A stretch of DNA of 64,000 nt, taken from positions 62,001-126,000 of the forward strand of contig JAEPON010000003.1 in assembly GCA_017642895.1 (NCBI GenBank), read 5' to 3'. The stretch comes from Roseitalea sp. Lineage in GTDB: Bacteria > Pseudomonadota > Alphaproteobacteria > Rhizobiales > Rhizobiaceae. This document shows, piece after piece, positions 9,145-18,217 of this stretch. Under the pieces are notes generated by a model. That model saw nothing but the letters and a program-made list of their open reading frames with translations, made no database searches and was not told the DNA's origin. The first letter of the stretch is position 1. Each line of letters begins with the position of its first letter. The position numbers and the translations under genes were made by a program.

Positions 9145-10173
9145 ATGCCGCCCGTGAAGACGATGACGATTGCGCTGCTGGCGACGACCATGGCCGTGCC
9201 CGCTGGCACAGCCGCGTTCGCCGAAGGCGAATTGAACCTCTACTCCTCGCGCCACTACGACACTGACGAACGTCTCTACTCCAATTTCGAGGAGCAGACC
9301 GGCATCACCATCAACCGCATCGAGGGCAATGCCGACGAGCTGATCGCCCGCATGGAGGCCGAGGGCGCCAACAGCCCCGCCGACGTGTTCCTGACGGTGG
9401 ATACGGTGCGCCTGTCGCGCGCCAAGGCGCTTGGACTGCTGCAATCGGTCGAAAGCGACGTGCTTGAGCGCAACATCCCGGCCTATCTGCAGGACGACGA
9501 CAATCAGTGGTTCGGCTTCTCGCAGCGTTCGCGCATCCTGTTCTATGACAAGGAGGATGTCGCCAACCCGCCGCAGACCTATCAGGACCTGGCCAATTCC
9601 GAATATGAGGGCATGGTCTGCATCCGCTCGTCCACCAACGTCTACACCCAGAACATCGTCGCGGCGCTCATTTCGCATCTGGACCAGGATGCCGTGCAGC
9701 AATGGGCGAACGGCGTTGTGGCCAATTTCGCGCGCGCCCCGCAGGGCGGCGACACCGACCAGCTTCGCGGCATCGTCTCGGGCGAGTGCGACATCGCCAT
9801 GTCGAACACCTATTATTTCGCCCGCGCCATCCGCAAGCCGGTGGACGGTCTGTCCGACAGCCTGGATTCGATCGGCTGGGTCTTCCCCAACCAGAACGAC
9901 ATCGGCGCGCATATGAACATTTCCGGTGGCGGCGTGGCCGTCAACGCGCCCAACAGGGACAATGCCGTCAGGTTCCTCGAATATCTGGCCTCCGAACAGG
10001 CGCAGGAATATTTCTCAGCCGGCAATGACGAATATCCCGCCGTCCCGGGCGTCGGCTTGAGTGCGTCGGTGGCCGAACTGGGCATCTTCCGGCCCGACAC
10101 GATCAATCTGGCCGACATCGCCGACAATATCGATGGCGCCATCGACGTCCTGGTCGAGGCCGGCTGGGAGTAA
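9145..10173 (+). CDS. Fe(III) ABC transporter periplasmic binding protein
   Basis: 342 residues from ATG 9145 (AAGGAG eight bases upstream); the upstream ATG at 9112 overlaps the operator and lacks a ribosome site. Signal peptide of about 30 residues ending AAFA-EG. The mature N-terminus ELNLYSSRHYDTDERLYSNFEEQTGI is typical of FutA/FbpA-type ferric-binding proteins, and the conserved SNTYYFARAI tyrosine pair matches the tyrosines that bind Fe(III). Placed behind iron-type operators and next to rirA. Its permease lies convergently downstream; no ATPase gene is in the neighbourhood. Confidence 0.9.
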   Translation: MPPVKTMTIALLATTMAVPAGTAAFAEGELNLYSSRHYDTDERLYSNFEEQTGITINRIEGNADELIARMEAEGANSPADVFLTVDTVRLSRAKALGLLQSVESDVLERNIPAYLQDDDNQWFGFSQRSRILFYDKEDVANPPQTYQDLANSEYEGMVCIRSSTNVYTQNIVAALISHLDQDAVQQWANGVVANFARAPQGGDTDQLRGIVSGECDIAMSNTYYFARAIRKPVDGLSDSLDSIGWVFPNQNDIGAHMNISGGGVAVNAPNRDNAVRFLEYLASEQAQEYFSAGNDEYPAVPGVGLSASVAELGIFRPDTINLADIADNIDGAIDVLVEAGWE

Positions 10174-10238
10174 AGTTCCTCCGGGTGGCCGGTTTCTCCC
10201 CGAGGCCGGCCAATAGGTCCACACGACCTTCCCGACTT

Positions 10239-10273
10239 GCCCGCACGCGCCCCCCCGGCCGTGCGGGCTTTTT
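10239..10273 (+). terminator. Rho-independent terminator after the Fe(III)-binding protein gene
   Basis: Stem GCCCGCACG (10239-10247) with CGTGCGGGC (10260-10268), 12-base loop, followed by TTTTT (10269-10273). It lies 66 bases after the stop codon in the correct orientation. Confidence 0.85.
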
Positions 10274-10300
10274 CGTTCTTCCACCTCACAAAACACCGGT

Positions 10301-10401
10301 CGTCATTCCGGGGCCACGTAGCGGAGCCCGGAATCCAGAGCCGGGAAGATGAACATCAAGCCGCTGGATTCCGGATCATGCTGCATATGTCCGGAATGAC
10401 G
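10301..10401. repeat. Palindromic intergenic repeat, copy 1
   Basis: About 100 bases bounded by CGTCATTCCGG (10301-10311) and its inverse CCGGAATGACG (10391-10401), with an inner complementary pair (CCGGAATCCAG near 10329 and CTGGATTCCGG near 10365). A second, diverged copy lies at 41708-41807. This design matches the abundant palindromic intergenic elements of rhizobial genomes. It carries no coding potential and sits between convergent genes. Confidence 0.8.
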
Positions 10402-10461
10402 GTCTGTTGAGGCCCTGCCACGCCTTTGCAGCAGGCATGAAGGATGGGGGCCAGCTATCCG

Positions 10462-12174
10462 CTAAACCGCCCGCTGCGTCTCGGGCTCGGGCGCCGCATA
10501 GGGGTCGGCCAGCGCGGCGGGCACTTCCGAATGGTGCCTTGGACGCTCTTTGGCGATGGCCCGCATCATGATGATCACCGGCAGAAGGCCGAAGGCGACG
10601 ATGATCAGCGAGGGCACACCGGCCTGATCGAGCCGCTCGTCGGAGGCAAGACGATAGGCCTGCACCGCGAGCGTGTCGAAATTGAACGGCCGCAGGATCA
10701 TGGTCGCCGGCAACTCCTTCATCACGTCGACGAAGACGATCAGGAAGCCGGTCAGAAGGCTCGCCTTCATCAGCGGCAGATGCACCCGGCCCAGCATCCG
10801 GCCCGTCGAACAGCCGAGCGTGCGCGCCACCGCGTCCATGTTCGGCTTGATCTGGCTCATGCCCGTGTCGAACGAGGACAGCGCCACCGCCATGAAGCGG
10901 ACCATATAGGCAAAGACCAGCACGGCCATCGATCCGGTCACCAGAAGACCGGTCGAGATGCCGAAGCGCGCTTCCATGAATGCGTCCAGCGCATTGTCGA
11001 ACCCGGCCATCGGAACGAGCACGCCGACCGCGATCACGCCGCCGGGAATGGCATAGCCCATGCCGGCCACCGTCTTGATGAAATTTGGCGCCTTGCCCGG
11101 CTTCAGCCGCACCAGATAGCCGATGATCACCGCGCCGCTCATCGTCACCAGCGCGGCGACGAAGGAAACGGTCAGCGAATTGGAGATGAAGCCGATGTAA
11201 CGGCTCGAGAACGGGTTCTGCTCGGACGACACCGCCATTTCGAACAGGACGCCGAGCGGAACGGCAAAGCCGACCAGCACGGGCAGCGAACAGAAGGCGA
11301 CGGCGCCCGCCGCCCGCCAGCCGTGCAGCGCATGCGGCGCGATCGCCTCGATCCGCCGGCCGGCCTCATGGTGCCGGCGCGCGCCGCGCTCGATGCGCTC
11401 GATGAAGACCAGAAACAGCGCCACGATCATCAGGCAGAAGGCAAGCTGCGCCGCCGCCGCCCTGTCGCCCATCGCAAACCAGGCCTGATAGATGCCGGTC
11501 GCGAAAGTGTGCACGCCGAAATGCGAGACCGTGCCGAAATCGGCCACCGTTTCCATCAGCGCCAGCACCACCCCGCCGGCGATCGCAGGCCGCGCCATCG
11601 GGATCGAAACGCGCAGGAACGCGCTCCAGGGCGAATGGCCCAGCGTGCGCGCGGCGAAATAGGCGGTCGGCGACTGCCGCAGAAAGGCCGCGCGGGCCAG
11701 CAGGTAGACATAAGGGTAGAGCACGCAGATCAGCATGATCGCCGCCCCGCCCACCGAGCGGATTTCCGGAAACCAATAGTCGCGCGGCCCCCAGCCCATC
11801 AGCGCGCGCAGGCCGGTCTGCACCGCGCCGGGGTGGTCCAGAAGATCGGTATAGGCATAGGCCAGCACATAGGCCGGAAAGGCGAGCGGCAGCGCCAGAA
11901 GCACCTCGAAAACGCGCCGTCCGGGAAACTGGCAGACCGTGACAAGCCACGCCGCGCCCGTGCCGATGATCGCGGTCCCCACCCCGACCATCGCGACAAG
12001 CTGCACCGTTGTCCATGTATAGCGCCACAGCACCGTGTCGGCGAGCCGCGCCCAGACCTCGAGACTGCCGCCGAGCGCCGACACCGCCACCGCGACGATC
12101 GGCAGGATACACAGGGCCGCAACGACCCATGCGGCTGACAGCAGGAGACGGTGGAACAAGTGCCGGATCCGCAT
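10462..12174 (-). CDS. Fe(III) ABC transporter permease (two fused domains)
   Basis: 570 residues, the length of FbpB/FutB-type permeases in which two BPD_transp_1 domains are fused, giving about 12 membrane helices. The N-terminus RHLFHRLLLSAAWVVAALCILPIVAVAVSAL is the first helix, and each half contains an EAA-type coupling loop (ARTLGHSPWSAFLRVSIPMARPAIAGG and ARTLGCSTGRMLGRVHLPLMKASLLTG). It moves ferric iron from the binding protein encoded convergently just downstream. The ATPase subunit is not in this window. It is divergent from sitA. Confidence 0.92.
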   Translation of the reverse strand: MRIRHLFHRLLLSAAWVVAALCILPIVAVAVSALGGSLEVWARLADTVLWRYTWTTVQLVAMVGVGTAIIGTGAAWLVTVCQFPGRRVFEVLLALPLAFPAYVLAYAYTDLLDHPGAVQTGLRALMGWGPRDYWFPEIRSVGGAAIMLICVLYPYVYLLARAAFLRQSPTAYFAARTLGHSPWSAFLRVSIPMARPAIAGGVVLALMETVADFGTVSHFGVHTFATGIYQAWFAMGDRAAAAQLAFCLMIVALFLVFIERIERGARRHHEAGRRIEAIAPHALHGWRAAGAVAFCSLPVLVGFAVPLGVLFEMAVSSEQNPFSSRYIGFISNSLTVSFVAALVTMSGAVIIGYLVRLKPGKAPNFIKTVAGMGYAIPGGVIAVGVLVPMAGFDNALDAFMEARFGISTGLLVTGSMAVLVFAYMVRFMAVALSSFDTGMSQIKPNMDAVARTLGCSTGRMLGRVHLPLMKASLLTGFLIVFVDVMKELPATMILRPFNFDTLAVQAYRLASDERLDQAGVPSLIIVAFGLLPVIIMMRAIAKERPRHHSEVPAALADPYAAPEPETQRAV

Positions 12175-12293
12175 CGTGAACAGTGAAAAGTGGAGTATGG
12201 CAACCGACTTTACCGGTCAACCATTGTGATCTTGAACGCTTTTAGGAACCAATTGCAAAATGGCTTGACTCAGAGCGCCGCTCACGCCAAGTC

Positions 12294-12310
12294 TTGCAAA
12301 TCGTTCCCAA
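12294..12310. promoter_or_regulatory. Possible Mur/Fur-type metal box before sitA
   Basis: TTGCAAAT (12294-12301), one base, GTTCCCAA (12303-12310) is an imperfect match to the TTGCAAAT-N-ATTTGCAA style recalled for alphaproteobacterial Mur sites; another TTGCAAA half-site is at 12253-12259. It stands just before the sitA ribosome binding site. The right arm is weak (5 of 8), so this is only a candidate. Confidence 0.3.
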
Positions 12311-12329
12311 CAGCGTATGGAGAAACCCA

Positions 12330-13259
12330 ATGCCCCCTGCCCGACGATGGACGACCCTTGCACGCACCGCGATCGCGACCGGCCTGGCCGCGACGATCGC
12401 CGCCGGCGCAACCACGGCCGCCTTCGCCGACGACAAGTTCAAGGCCGTCACCACCTTCACGGTGATCGCCGACATGGCGCGCAACGTGGCCGGCGATGCG
12501 GCAATCGTTGAATCGGTCACCAAGCCCGGCGCCGAGATCCATGGCTATCAGCCGACGCCGCGCGATCTGGTGCGGGCACAGGATGCCGACCTGATCATGT
12601 GGAACGGCATGAACCTCGAACTGTGGTTCGAGCAGTTTTTCGACAATCTCGATGATGTCCCGGGCGTCATCGTCAGCGAGGGGATCGAGCCGATCGACAT
12701 CCGCTCGGGCTCCTATGAGGGCAAGCCCAATCCGCACGCCTGGATGGGCCTCGACAGCGCGCTCATCTATGTCGACAACATCCGTGACGCGTTCATCGCC
12801 CACGATCCGGACAATGCCGAGATCTATGCGGCAAACGCTGCCGCCTACAAGGACGAGATCCGCGCCGCCATCGAACCGCTCAAGGCAATGGTCGAGGCGG
12901 TCCCCGAGGACCGGCGCTGGCTCGTCACCTGCGAGGGCGCCTTTTCCTATCTGGCGCGCGACTTCGGCATGAAGGAGCTCTATCTGTGGCCGATGAATGC
13001 CGACGCCACCGGCACGCCGCAGCAGGTTCGCGCGGTCATTGACGGGGTACGCGAAAATGACATTCCCGTCGTCTTCTGCGAGAGCACGGTCAACACCGAT
13101 CCGGCTGAACAGGTCGCCCGCGAGACCGGTGCGCAATATGGCGGCGTCCTTTATGTGGACTCGTTGACCGAGGCGGACGGCCCGGTGCCGACCTATCTCG
13201 ACCTGCTCCGTGTTACCTCGGAGACGGTCGCGACCAACCTTTCGGCCGCGGTCAACTGA
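12330..13259 (+). CDS. sitA: Manganese/iron ABC transporter binding protein SitA
   Basis: 309 residues from ATG 12330, with TGGAG seven bases upstream. Cluster A-I (ZnuA/PsaA/SitA) metal-binding protein with a signal peptide of about 33 residues. The four predicted metal ligands are His71 (EIHGYQPTPRDL), His136 (NPHAWMGLD), Glu202 (TCEGAFSYLARDFG) and Asp257 (STVNTDPAEQ). His-His-Glu-Asp is the Mn/Fe type, and the His-rich loop of zinc-specific ZnuA is absent. First gene of sitABCD. Confidence 0.93.
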   Translation: MPPARRWTTLARTAIATGLAATIAAGATTAAFADDKFKAVTTFTVIADMARNVAGDAAIVESVTKPGAEIHGYQPTPRDLVRAQDADLIMWNGMNLELWFEQFFDNLDDVPGVIVSEGIEPIDIRSGSYEGKPNPHAWMGLDSALIYVDNIRDAFIAHDPDNAEIYAANAAAYKDEIRAAIEPLKAMVEAVPEDRRWLVTCEGAFSYLARDFGMKELYLWPMNADATGTPQQVRAVIDGVRENDIPVVFCESTVNTDPAEQVARETGAQYGGVLYVDSLTEADGPVPTYLDLLRVTSETVATNLSAAVN

Positions 13260-13268
13260 TCGCCGCCC

Positions 13269-13329
13269 GCGCCGCCCGCTTCGGCGGCGCATTGAAGTCA
13301 CGGCATGCGCGGTTCGCCGCGCATGCCGT
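13269..13329 (+). promoter_or_regulatory. Tandem hairpins between sitA and sitB
   Basis: Two adjacent stem-loops in the 112-base gap. The first pairs GCGCCGCC (13269-13276) with GGCGGCGC (13283-13290). The second pairs CGGCATGCGCGG (13301-13312) with CCGCGCATGCCG (13317-13328) around the tetraloop TTCG, extended by an A-T pair. No T-run follows. They probably stabilise the sitA message and lower distal expression rather than end transcription. Confidence 0.6.
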
Positions 13330-13371
13330 CATGTGTAAAGACGAGCCGCACATTTTGCGGCGAAAAGGACA

Positions 13372-14292
13372 ATGAACGTGCTCAATCCGCAGCGCATGGA
13401 AACGCCGGTCGAAACCGAACCCGACACGGGCCTTGCCGCCCGTGACATCACGGTCACCTACCGCAACGGCCACACCGCCCTGCGCGACGCCAGCTTCGAA
13501 ATCCCGCGCGGCACCATCACCGCGCTGGTCGGCGTCAACGGCTCGGGCAAATCCACCCTCTTCAAGGCGATCATGGGCTTCGTGCCCACGGCGCGCGGTG
13601 ACATCTCCGTGCTCGGCATGAGCGTCGCCGAAGCCCTTGACCGCAACATCGTCGCCTATGTGCCGCAGGCCGAGGAGGTCGACTGGTCCTTCCCCGTTCT
13701 GGTCGAAGACGTCGTCATGATGGGTCGCTATGGCCATATGGGCTTTCTGCGAAGGCCGTCGGCGACCGACCGGAAAATGGTCGACCAGGCGCTCGAACGG
13801 GTTGGCATGACCGCCTTCCGCAAGCGCCAGATCGGCGAACTGTCCGGCGGCCAGAAAAAGCGTGTCTTCCTCGCCCGCGCGCTCGCCCAGGACGGCCAGG
13901 TCATCCTGCTTGACGAGCCGTTCACCGGCGTCGACGTCAAGACCGAGGACCAGATCATCGGCCTTCTGCGCGACCTGCGCGCCGAGGGCCGCGTCATGCT
14001 GGTCTCGACCCACAATCTGGGTTCGGTGCCCGAATTTTGCGACCGCACGGTGCTGATCAAGGGCACGGTTCTGGCGCACGGTCCCACTGAGACAGTCTTC
14101 ACGCCGCGCAACCTCGAAAAGGCGTTTGGCGGCGTGCTGCGCCACTTCGTCCTCGGCGGCAAGGACCTGCACGACGATGACGATGCCCGCGAAGTCCGCA
14201 TCCTGACCGACGATGAGCGCCCGCTGGTCGTCTATGACGACGAGACCAAGAAGGCCCAGGCCGACCAGCCCGAAGCCGGAGACCAGCGATGA
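13372..14292 (+). CDS. sitB: Manganese/iron ABC transporter ATPase SitB
   Basis: 306 residues; AAAAGGACA precedes the ATG. Walker [11 protein letters not shown]-loop VPQAEEVDW, signature LSGGQKKR, Walker [13 protein letters not shown] and the STHN switch histidine are all present. The last 45 residues are acidic (HDDDDAREV...) and extend beyond the usual ATPase core, as in several alphaproteobacterial SitB. ATGA-type overlap with sitC. Confidence 0.94.
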   Translation: MNVLNPQRMETPVETEPDTGLAARDITVTYRNGHTALRDASFEIPRGTITALVGVNGSGKSTLFKAIMGFVPTARGDISVLGMSVAEALDRNIVAYVPQAEEVDWSFPVLVEDVVMMGRYGHMGFLRRPSATDRKMVDQALERVGMTAFRKRQIGELSGGQKKRVFLARALAQDGQVILLDEPFTGVDVKTEDQIIGLLRDLRAEGRVMLVSTHNLGSVPEFCDRTVLIKGTVLAHGPTETVFTPRNLEKAFGGVLRHFVLGGKDLHDDDDAREVRILTDDERPLVVYDDETKKAQADQPEAGDQR

Positions 14293-15173
14293 TGGCGGCG
14301 CTCGGCGAGCCGTTTCAGTATGGCTACATGGTCAACGCCATGTGGGTCTCCGCCCTCATCGGCGCGGTTTGCGCGTTCCTGTCGGCCTATCTGATGCTCA
14401 AGGGCTGGTCGCTGATCGGCAACGCGCTCAGCCACTCCATCGTGCCGGGTGTCGCCGGCGCCTACATGCTCGGCCTGCCCTTCTCGCTCGGCGCCTTTCT
14501 TGCCGGCGGCCTGGCGGCGGGATCGATGCTTTTTTTGAACGAACGCAGCGGCCTGAAGGAGGACACCATCATCGGCCTCGTCTTCACCGCCTTTTTCGGC
14601 CTCGGCCTGTTCATGATCTCGGTGTCGCCCACCTCGGTCGACGTGCAGACGATCGTGATGGGCAACATTCTCGCCATCACCCCGTCCGACACGCTCCAGG
14701 TCGCGCTGATCGGCTTCGTCTCTCTCGCCGTGCTGCTGCTGAAATGGAAGGACCTGATGGTCACCTTCTTTGACGAAAATCACGCGCGCTCGATCGGCAT
14801 CAACACCTATGTGCTCAAGATCGTCTTCTTCACGCTGTTGTCGGCCAGTTGCGTGGCCGCGCTGCAGACCGTCGGCGCCTTTCTGGTGATCGCGCTCGTC
14901 GTCACGCCCGGCGCCACCGCTTATCTTCTGACCGACCGTTTTCCGCGCCTGCTGGCGATCTCGGTCATCATCGGCGCGATCACCAGCTTTGCCGGCGCCT
15001 ATATCAGCTACTTCCTCGACGGCGCGACGGGCGGCGTGATCGTCTCGCTTCAAACGCTCGTCTTCATGCTGGCTTTCTTCTTTGCGCCCAAACATGGCTG
15101 GCTGGCCGCCCGGCGCCGCGCTGCCGAAGCCATCGCCGAAAATCCGCGCATATCCGTGGAAGCGGGCCCATGA
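14289..15173 (+). CDS. sitC: Manganese/iron ABC transporter permease SitC
   Basis: 294 residues, ABC-3 family, about eight membrane helices. Recognisable segments: [33 protein letters not shown] near the N-terminus and [24 protein letters not shown] in the second half. Paralogous to SitD, with which it forms the heterodimeric channel. The stop overlaps the sitD start (ATGA). Confidence 0.94.
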   Translation: MMAALGEPFQYGYMVNAMWVSALIGAVCAFLSAYLMLKGWSLIGNALSHSIVPGVAGAYMLGLPFSLGAFLAGGLAAGSMLFLNERSGLKEDTIIGLVFTAFFGLGLFMISVSPTSVDVQTIVMGNILAITPSDTLQVALIGFVSLAVLLLKWKDLMVTFFDENHARSIGINTYVLKIVFFTLLSASCVAALQTVGAFLVIALVVTPGATAYLLTDRFPRLLAISVIIGAITSFAGAYISYFLDGATGGVIVSLQTLVFMLAFFFAPKHGWLAARRRAAEAIAENPRISVEAGP

Positions 15174-16015
15174 CCGAGACGTTGCTCATGCCCTTCCAGT
15201 TCGGCTTCATGCAGAACGCCTTCTGGATTTCGCTGATCATCGCCGTGCCATGCGCGCTGCTCTCCTGCTACCTGGTGCTCAAGGGTTGGGCGCTGATGGG
15301 CGATGCGGTCGCCCATGCCGTCCTGCCGGGCATCGTGATCGCCTATGTGATCCAGTTGCCGCTGGTGATCGGCGCATTCGCCTCGGGCCTGTTCTGCGCG
15401 CTGGCGACCGGCTTCCTCAAAAACAACTCTCGCATCAAGCATGATACGGTGATGGGCGTCGTCTTCTCGGGCATGTTCGGCCTGGGCATCGTCATGTACA
15501 CCAAGGTCGACGCGTCCGTGCATCTCGATCACATCCTGTTCGGCAACATGCTCGGCGTCGGCAATCAGGACCTGATCGTCTCCGGCCTGATCGCCGCGCT
15601 GGTGACTGGCATCATCGCGGTCAAATGGCGCGACATCCTGCTGCATGCCTTTGATCCCCAACAGGCGCGCGCCGCAGGCCTGCCCGTCAACCTGATCCAT
15701 TACGGCCTTCTGGCGATCCTGTCGGCGACGATCGTCGCAACGCTCACCGCCGCCGGGCTGATCCTGGCGGTCGGCCTTCTGATCGCGCCGGGCGCCATCG
15801 CCTTCCTTGTCACCAAGCGCTTCGGCGCGATGCTGCTGATCGCCACCGGCGTGACCGTGGCATCCATGCTCACGGGCGTCTATGCCAGCTTCTTTCTCGA
15901 CAGCGCGCCGGCGCCGACCATCATCCTGATCCTGACGGCGGTGTTCGCGATCGCCTTCGTCTACCGGCTTCTGGCCACCCGCGCCGCCTCGCGCACCGTC
16001 GCCCCCGCCGCGTGA
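15170..16015 (+). CDS. sitD: Manganese/iron ABC transporter permease SitD
   Basis: 281 residues from ATG 15170, which overlaps the sitC stop; a longer frame beginning at 14849 would run antiphase through sitC and is rejected. ABC-3 family permease: CYLVLKGWALMGDAVAHAVLPGIVIAYVIQLPL and ILAVGLLIAPGAIAFLVTKRF mirror SitC. Last gene of sitABCD; no clear terminator in the 97 bases that follow. Confidence 0.94.
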   Translation: MTETLLMPFQFGFMQNAFWISLIIAVPCALLSCYLVLKGWALMGDAVAHAVLPGIVIAYVIQLPLVIGAFASGLFCALATGFLKNNSRIKHDTVMGVVFSGMFGLGIVMYTKVDASVHLDHILFGNMLGVGNQDLIVSGLIAALVTGIIAVKWRDILLHAFDPQQARAAGLPVNLIHYGLLAILSATIVATLTAAGLILAVGLLIAPGAIAFLVTKRFGAMLLIATGVTVASMLTGVYASFFLDSAPAPTIILILTAVFAIAFVYRLLATRAASRTVAPAA

Positions 16016-16112
16016 CAACGCGCCTGATGGCGGCCATGTCGCATTCAGGCATTCCGCTTTTGCCCGCCCTGCACGATCTTGCCCGCATCGGACAGTTTCG
16101 GGAGGGCCGGCC

Positions 16113-17279
16113 ATGAACGTGATCAAGCCACAGCCGGACGCAGGTCTGCGCGCCGTGCTTCAGCCGGTCGATCGGGCGCGCGGCCTGCCCAACCGCTTCT
16201 ACACATCGCCCGAAACCTTCGAGCGCGAAAAGCATGCGGTCTTCGCCCGAAACTGGGCGGGCATCGGCTTTGCCAAGGACCTGCCGGAACCCGGCTACGC
16301 GCGGCCGGTCGAATTTGCCGGCCAGCCGCTGCTGATGCTGCGCGACCGCACCGGCACGGTCCGTGTCTTCGACAATGTGTGCCGCCACCGCGGCATGATC
16401 CTGGTCGAACAGGCCGGCCCGATCCGCAGCGCCATTCGATGCCCCTATCACTCCTGGTGCTACGATCTGGACGGCGCGCTGAAGGCCACGCCCCATGTCG
16501 GCGGCCCCGGCCACAACGCCCATGAGGAGATCGACCGCGCCTCGCTTGGCCTGCGCGAAGTGCAATCGCACATCTGGCGCGATATCGTCTTCGTCAACCT
16601 GTCGGGCACAGCGCCCGACTTCGCCGACGCCCATGCGGCGCTGATCGCGCGATGGGCCGATTTCGACCATCCGCTGACCTTTGCCGGCCCCGACAGCGCC
16701 TTCTCGCTGGACGTTGCGACCAACTGGAAGCTGGCCGTCGAGAATTATTGCGAGAGCTACCACCTGCCCTGGGTGCATCCCGGGTTGAACGCCTATTCGC
16801 GGCTCGAGGATCATTACAACATCGAGGAACCGGGCGCCTTTTCCGGCCAGGGCACCCATGTCTACCGGCAGCTTGAAGGCGATGGCGGCGAACGGTTCGG
16901 CGACGCACCCGGCCTGCCGGCCAAATGGGACATGGCGGCGGAATATATCGCGCTCTATCCCAACGTGCTGCTCGGCGTTCACCGCGACCATTCCTTTGCG
17001 ATCCTGCTCGAGCCGCGCGGCCCGCAGCGCACCGTCGAGCATGTCGCGCTCTACTATCATGATGCGGCCGATGCCGGACCGGGACGCAGCGCCCTGCGCG
17101 AAAGGAACGCGGCGCAATGGAAGACCGTCTTCGAGGAGGACATTTTCGTCGTCGAGGGCATGCAGCGCGGCCGGCACGCCGCCGGCTTCGATGGCGGCCG
17201 TTTCTCGCCAGTCATGGACAGCCCGACCCATCTGTTCCACCACTGGATCGCCAGCTGCTTTGTCGATGCAGACGGTTGA
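16113..17279 (+). CDS. Rieske non-haem iron oxygenase, alpha subunit
   Basis: 388 residues; GGGAGGG precedes the ATG. Aromatic-ring-hydroxylating dioxygenase/quaternary-amine monooxygenase family. The Rieske [2Fe-2S] ligands are Cys90-x-His92 (VCRHRG) and Cys110-x2-His113 (CPYHSWCYDLDG). The mononuclear iron site is indicated by ENYCESYHLPWVHPGLN (His217, His222) and the later FEEDIFVVEGMQRG. The C-terminal pattern resembles glycine-betaine/carnitine oxygenases as much as aromatic dioxygenases, so the substrate is open. No reductase or ferredoxin gene is adjacent. It overlaps the next small gene by 14 bases. Confidence 0.9.
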   Translation: MNVIKPQPDAGLRAVLQPVDRARGLPNRFYTSPETFEREKHAVFARNWAGIGFAKDLPEPGYARPVEFAGQPLLMLRDRTGTVRVFDNVCRHRGMILVEQAGPIRSAIRCPYHSWCYDLDGALKATPHVGGPGHNAHEEIDRASLGLREVQSHIWRDIVFVNLSGTAPDFADAHAALIARWADFDHPLTFAGPDSAFSLDVATNWKLAVENYCESYHLPWVHPGLNAYSRLEDHYNIEEPGAFSGQGTHVYRQLEGDGGERFGDAPGLPAKWDMAAEYIALYPNVLLGVHRDHSFAILLEPRGPQRTVEHVALYYHDAADAGPGRSALRERNAAQWKTVFEEDIFVVEGMQRGRHAAGFDGGRFSPVMDSPTHLFHHWIASCFVDADG

Positions 17280-17499
17280 TCGGACCGCGCTCGACGCGTC
17301 ACTGGTCGCGGCACATGAGGACGGCGATCCGGCACGGCTCAGCGCGCTTTACGAACGGGCGGCCAATGCGCTGACAAAGGCCGGTGACACGGACGCCGCC
17401 TGCTTCTTCCTCACCCAGGCTTATGTGTTCGCGCTGGAAGCGGGCGCGCCCCGAGCCGACGACCTCAAGAGCCGTCTGAAAGCCCACGGCCGCATCTGA
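17266..17499 (+). CDS. Small helical protein coupled to the Rieske oxygenase
   Basis: 77 residues starting at ATG 17266 inside the end of the oxygenase gene. The sequence (LVAAHEDGDPARLSALYERAANALTKAGDTDAACFFLTQAYVFALEAGAPRADDLKSRL, in part) reads as two or three amphipathic helices with a tetratricopeptide-like pattern. No catalytic motif. Overlap implies coupled translation with the oxygenase; its role is unknown. No family name is assigned from sequence alone. Confidence 0.7.
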   Translation: MQTVDRTALDASLVAAHEDGDPARLSALYERAANALTKAGDTDAACFFLTQAYVFALEAGAPRADDLKSRLKAHGRI

Positions 17500-17509
17500 G
17501 GGTTGGCGG

Positions 17510-18217
17510 TCAGGCGATCGCACGCGCCGGCTGCGCGCCGAACTGATGCACCGAATGCACCTCGAACGGCGCACCGGGCTCGCGCTCGACGAACAGCGTC
17601 AGCCGGTCGACGGACACACCCTGTTCCGGCAGCGATCCGAAATGACGCCGCAGCGCCATCTCGACGCGCTCACGCTCATGCTCCTCCACATGGCCGGTCA
17701 GCGTCATGTGGAAGCGGAACGCATCGAACACATACGGATAGCCCCAATTGTAGAGGTTGCGCAGCTCGGCGCGCGACAGGCGTTCCGGCCGCCGGCGCTC
17801 CAGTTCGGCATCGCTGAGCGGGGCGCGGAACTTGTCGAAACCGGCCACCACGCGGTTCGCCAGATCGTTCAGCCGTCCATTGTCGCGCGCCGGCACCAGC
17901 GCGAAGAACCCGCCGAGCAGACCGATCTTGAGGTCGGCAAGCGCAACCGGCGTCATCGTTGCGCAGAAATCGCCAAGCGCTTGCAGCAGTTCGCTTTCGC
18001 GCGTGTAGCCAGCCAGCCGGAACGGCGCCTTCAGGGTGCCGTGAAATCCGTAACGGCGCGGCGCGGCGGTGTAATAGGCCTGCGCGCCGGCACCCAGCGC
18101 GCCGAGCCCGGTGGCGGGTATCGGCAGGCCCGAGAAGGCATCGCGGCCGAGCCATTGTGCGGCCGCGACGGTCAAGTCGTGGTCGCGAGGCGGACTGAAA
18201 TAGATCGCATAACGCAT
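17510..18217 (-). CDS. DUF1045 protein, 2H-phosphoesterase fold
   Basis: 235 residues. The two histidine motifs of the 2H phosphoesterase superfamily are visible: FHGTLKAPF (His59-x-Thr61) and FHMTLTG (His170-x-Thr172). The family is named for members located in phosphonate (phn) operons, but no phn gene is present here, so a phosphonate role is not supported by context. It is convergent with the Rieske pair, ten bases from it, and divergent from the symporter operon. Confidence 0.85.
   Translation of the reverse strand: MRYAIYFSPPRDHDLTVAAAQWLGRDAFSGLPIPATGLGALGAGAQAYYTAAPRRYGFHGTLKAPFRLAGYTRESELLQALGDFCATMTPVALADLKIGLLGGFFALVPARDNGRLNDLANRVVAGFDKFRAPLSDAELERRRPERLSRAELRNLYNWGYPYVFDAFRFHMTLTGHVEEHERERVEMALRRHFGSLPEQGVSVDRLTLFVEREPGAPFEVHSVHQFGAQPARAIA

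Noticed and set aside
10444..12138. Very long plus-strand open frame opposite the Fe(III) permease
   Set aside because: Arg/His/Asp-rich, low-complexity product without membrane helices or motifs; it mirrors the codon structure of the permease on the other strand, which has clear domains.
17510..18217. Phosphonate metabolism operon
   Set aside because: The DUF1045 family name suggests it, but there are no phn genes nearby; only the 2H-phosphoesterase motifs are supported.
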